Source: Anaerolineales bacterium UBA2317
GTDB lineage: Bacteria > Chloroflexota > Anaerolineae > Anaerolineales > Villigracilaceae
Length of the DNA stretch: 8,022 nt
Assembly (NCBI GenBank): GCA_002345215.1
Contig: DDVH01000003.1
Coordinates: 1-8,022, forward strand
Reading direction: 5' to 3'
Part shown: in pieces, positions 5,922 to 8,022 of the stretch
Layout: each line of letters begins with the position of its first letter
Numbering within the stretch: the first letter of the stretch is position 1
Position numbers and translations under genes: made by a program
The notes under the pieces: model-generated
Seen by the model: only the letters and a program-made list of their open reading frames with translations
Told to the model about the DNA's origin: nothing
Databases searched by the model: none

Positions 5922-5977
5922 TGTAGGGGCGAGGAGACCTCGTCCAAATAATCGGGCGGGAAAACCCCGCCCCTACA
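5922..5977. repeat. GTAGGGGCG-type palindromic intergenic repeat
   Basis: Terminal arms TGTAGGGGCG (5922-5931) and CGCCCCTACA (5968-5977) are perfect 10-bp inverted repeats. Each half can also fold alone: GGGCGAGG (5927-5934) with CCTCGTCC (5938-5945) around a 3-nt loop with one G-U pair, and GGGCGGG (5954-5960) with CCCGCCC (5966-5972) around AAAAC. The element is GC-rich in an AT-rich setting and fills nearly all of the gap between the ankyrin and transporter genes. This is the form of a MITE-like dispersed repeat. It could block read-through or shape the transporter leader, but no T-run follows. Confidence 0.75.
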
Positions 5978-5993
5978 TTCTTCAGGAGAACCC

Positions 5994-7442
5994 ATGACAG
6001 AAAAATCAGGCGCGCAAATTAGTCAGAAAGCATTTATACAATCAGTTGTTATTTTATTTGCATTGATGATGATTGCCGGAATTCTTACGCTTGTCATTCC
6101 AGCTGGCCAATATTCTCGTACAGAAATAAACGGACGCGAAACCATCGTCCCTGATTCATTTGCATTCACCGAAAGACCAGATTATCCATTTTGGCGTTGG
6201 TTTATCGCTCCGCTTGAAGTGGTCACTGGACCTGATGGTTTAACCGTTATAGTCATTACAGTTTTTATCTTAATGGTTGGCGTGGCTTTTGCAGTTATGG
6301 ATAAAAGCGGAATATTAAAAGCCGCTTTAGCAAGAATTGTAAGAAGATTTGAAAAACAAAAATATACTTTGTTATTAGTGATTTCATTTTTCTTCATGGC
6401 ATTGGGTGCATTCTTTGGAATCTTTGAAGAAATTGTTCCGCTTGTGCCATTGATGATTGCTTTATCGTATTCCCTCAAATGGGATACATTGACAGGTTTG
6501 GGCATGTCCATCCTCGCCACAAATATGGGTTTTTCTGCCGCAATTACAAATCCATTCACGATTGGAGTCGCTCAAGGCATTGCCGATTTACCCGCATTTT
6601 CTGGCACTGGCTATCGCATTATCATTTTTATATTCATGTATATTCTGCTGGCTGTGTTTTTAACTCGCCATGCTAAAAAAGTAGAAGCCAATGCAAAAGC
6701 CTCTATTGTCTATGAAGAAGAACAAGAGACGCGCAAAAAATATAGCAACTTCACTACTGAAGCCATTGCTCATGAAAATTCTCGCACCACGCCAGCGATT
6801 ATCTTCTTAATCATTTGTGTTGTGTTGATTTTTGCGACATTATTCGCAGGTCCATTCATCCCTGCTATAAGTGATTATGCTTTACCAATCGTTGGCTTGT
6901 TATTTTTGATTGCAGGCATTGGTTCAGGTTTAATTGCAGGTGTCGGCAAAGATGCTTGGAAAGCCGCAGGCGAAGGGCTTGCAGGTATCGCGCCTGCCAT
7001 TCCGTTAATTCTTATGGCGGCAAGTGTCAAATACATTATCGCTTCAGGTGGCATTCTAGACACAATTTTACACAATGCTGCCAACGCATTTCAAGGCGCA
7101 AACCCTGTCGTTGCCGCGTTGCTAATTTATTTCCTTACACTCGTCATCGAATTTTTTGTATCAAGTGGTTCAGCCAAAGCATTTCTGATTATGCCCATTA
7201 TGATTCCGCTTGCAGACCTTGTTGGCGTTACACGTCAAACCGCAGTGCTTGCGTATGTTTTTGGTGATGGCTTTTCCAATCTTGCTTATCCGACCAGTGC
7301 CGTTCTATTAATTTGTTTAGGTCTCACAGCCGTTACGTATCCGAAATGGTTGCGTTGGGTCATGGGTTTATGGATTTGGGTGATTCTCGCTTCGCTAGTT
7401 TTTCTTGCCATTGCTGTGCTGATTAACTACGGTCCATTTTGA
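5994..7442 (+). CDS. YfcC/DcuC-family membrane transporter
   Basis: The 482-residue protein has about 11-12 hydrophobic segments and a charged cytoplasmic-type loop at about 224-265. Family signatures run through the chain: LVIPAGQY (33-40), FGIFEEIVPLVPL (141-153), TNPFTIGVAQGIADLP (185-200) followed by FSGTGYR, SSGSAKAFLIMPIMIPLADL (390-409) and FGDGFSNLAYPTS (423-435). The paired hairpin-like motifs in each half fit the inverted-repeat fold of this ion-coupled transporter group. YfcC relatives include carriers for C4-dicarboxylates, basic amino acids and, more distantly, aminobenzoyl-glutamate (AbgT), so the substrate cannot be read from sequence. AGGAG at 5984-5988, 5 nt before the ATG, supports the start. 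The TGA overlaps the ATG of the following peptidase gene, suggesting that transport and hydrolysis of a peptide-like compound are linked. The family call is strong; the substrate is inference. Confidence 0.88.
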   Translation: MTEKSGAQISQKAFIQSVVILFALMMIAGILTLVIPAGQYSRTEINGRETIVPDSFAFTERPDYPFWRWFIAPLEVVTGPDGLTVIVITVFILMVGVAFAVMDKSGILKAALARIVRRFEKQKYTLLLVISFFFMALGAFFGIFEEIVPLVPLMIALSYSLKWDTLTGLGMSILATNMGFSAAITNPFTIGVAQGIADLPAFSGTGYRIIIFIFMYILLAVFLTRHAKKVEANAKASIVYEEEQETRKKYSNFTTEAIAHENSRTTPAIIFLIICVVLIFATLFAGPFIPAISDYALPIVGLLFLIAGIGSGLIAGVGKDAWKAAGEGLAGIAPAIPLILMAASVKYIIASGGILDTILHNAANAFQGANPVVAALLIYFLTLVIEFFVSSGSAKAFLIMPIMIPLADLVGVTRQTAVLAYVFGDGFSNLAYPTSAVLLICLGLTAVTYPKWLRWVMGLWIWVILASLVFLAIAVLINYGPF

Positions 7443-8022
7443 TGATTAACTTACCTTCGAATTATGAATCTTCGAGAGAAAGATTCCGTTCTTCGCTCGC
7501 CTCTTTTTCTACGGGTTGGCTTGATTCTCGTGTGGAGACATTTGCTTTACCCCACGACTCATCTCTAACCATTGATGTCATCATTGCGAATGCCAATAAA
7601 CAAAAAGAAAAATTGTTTATTATGACCACCGGTTTACACGGCATTGAAGGCTACGTCGGTTCTGGGATTATTCAACTTTTTATAGAAGAATATTTGCCAA
7701 AATTTAATCCTGATAACACAGGTGTTGTGATTGTGCATCCTATTAATCCGCATGGGATGAAATATCATCAACGCGTCAACAAAAATAGCATTGACCTTAA
7801 TCGCAACTTCAATACTGTAAGTTTTGAAGAGTTGAAAAAAATCAATCCACATTATGAAACCTTTGGCTTTTTGTTGAATCCCGCCAGAAAACTTCAAAGC
7901 CCATTTTACGAAAAGATAAAATTTTTATTCAATGTGATAAAAGCCCTACCCCGCGGAATCAAATTGATTCGTGAAACCGCCTTGATGGGACAATACCGAA
8001 TCCACAACGGGATGCAATTTGG
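7442..8022 (+). CDS. DUF2817 / M14-like zinc carboxypeptidase family protein (3' end outside window)
   Basis: The frame starts at ATG 7442-7444, sharing its A with the transporter stop (TGATG), and stays open to the window edge, giving 193 full codons. The N-terminal YESSRERFRSSL fits the start of DUF2817 proteins, so the start is credible without its own ribosome site. TTGLHGIEGYVGSG (62-75) contains the H66-x-x-E69 zinc motif of M14 peptidases. HPINPHGM (99-106) and NSIDLNRNF (115-123) follow, with N120-R121 matching the carboxylate-binding Asn-Arg pair of carboxypeptidase A. The third zinc histidine and the catalytic Glu would lie beyond the edge. No signal peptide is seen, so it should act in the cytoplasm on the substrate imported by the transporter. 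The precise substrate is unknown. Confidence 0.85.
   Translation, partial: MINLPSNYESSRERFRSSLASFSTGWLDSRVETFALPHDSSLTIDVIIANANKQKEKLFIMTTGLHGIEGYVGSGIIQLFIEEYLPKFNPDNTGVVIVHPINPHGMKYHQRVNKNSIDLNRNFNTVSFEELKKINPHYETFGFLLNPARKLQSPFYEKIKFLFNVIKALPRGIKLIRETALMGQYRIHNGMQF

Noticed and set aside
5922..5977. GC-rich hairpin as a classic intrinsic terminator of the ankyrin gene
   Set aside because: No T-run follows the stem on either strand; the T-run at 5917-5922 precedes it. A repeat is the better description, though some effect on termination is possible.
6182..6559. Minus-strand open frame of 125 codons inside the transporter gene
   Set aside because: It lies wholly within a well-supported membrane transporter gene, shows no family pattern, and has the composition expected of the reverse strand of that gene.
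7634..7897. Minus-strand open frame of 87 codons at the right end
   Set aside because: It opposes the DUF2817 frame, which has clear zinc and Asn-Arg motifs over the same bases.

Overview
The window is bacterial, compact and AT-rich. It holds ten protein genes or gene fragments, nine on the plus strand and one on the minus strand. No rRNA, tRNA, CRISPR array, transposase or phage gene was seen. The lineage most likely is Chloroflexota (Anaerolineae). The hints are a lipoprotein with a Thr/Pro-rich linker behind its lipobox, DUF4013 and DUF2817 family genes, and short palindromic repeats in the gaps, including a 'GTAGGGGCG...CGCCCCTAC' element. This is an inference from style, not a marker-gene assignment.

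Region 1 (1-2995) is a plus-strand run of membrane or lipid-type genes. It contains the 3' end of an unidentified membrane protein, a hemolysin III/PAQR-family seven-helix protein 1 nt downstream, a DUF4013 membrane protein, and a membrane-anchored PAF-acetylhydrolase-like alpha/beta hydrolase that overlaps the DUF4013 gene by 14 bp. A 12-bp perfect inverted repeat sits between the hemolysin III and DUF4013 genes and may carry a promoter.

Region 2 (2996-4495) holds two repeat-derived gaps, a 52-residue two-helix protein and a lipoprotein of unknown function. The lipoprotein gene has a good extended -10 promoter. A small AT-rich palindrome separates it from the convergent gene that follows.

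Region 3 (4496-5916) is a divergent pair: a minus-strand D-Ala-D-Ala-ligase-like ATP-grasp enzyme and a plus-strand small ankyrin-repeat protein. The ATP-grasp gene's best -10 box is so close to its ATG that the mRNA may be leaderless.

Region 4 (5917-8022) is a two-gene operon behind a foldable repeat: a YfcC/DcuC-family transporter and, joined by a TGATG stop-start overlap, an M14-like DUF2817 peptidase cut by the window end. The pairing suggests uptake of a peptide or amino-acid conjugate followed by hydrolysis.

I did not find a convincing new multi-gene defence or biosynthetic system. The most distinctive signals are four different palindromic repeat types in four of the five gaps of 60 bp or more, the transporter-peptidase pair, and the possible membrane-lipid gene group.
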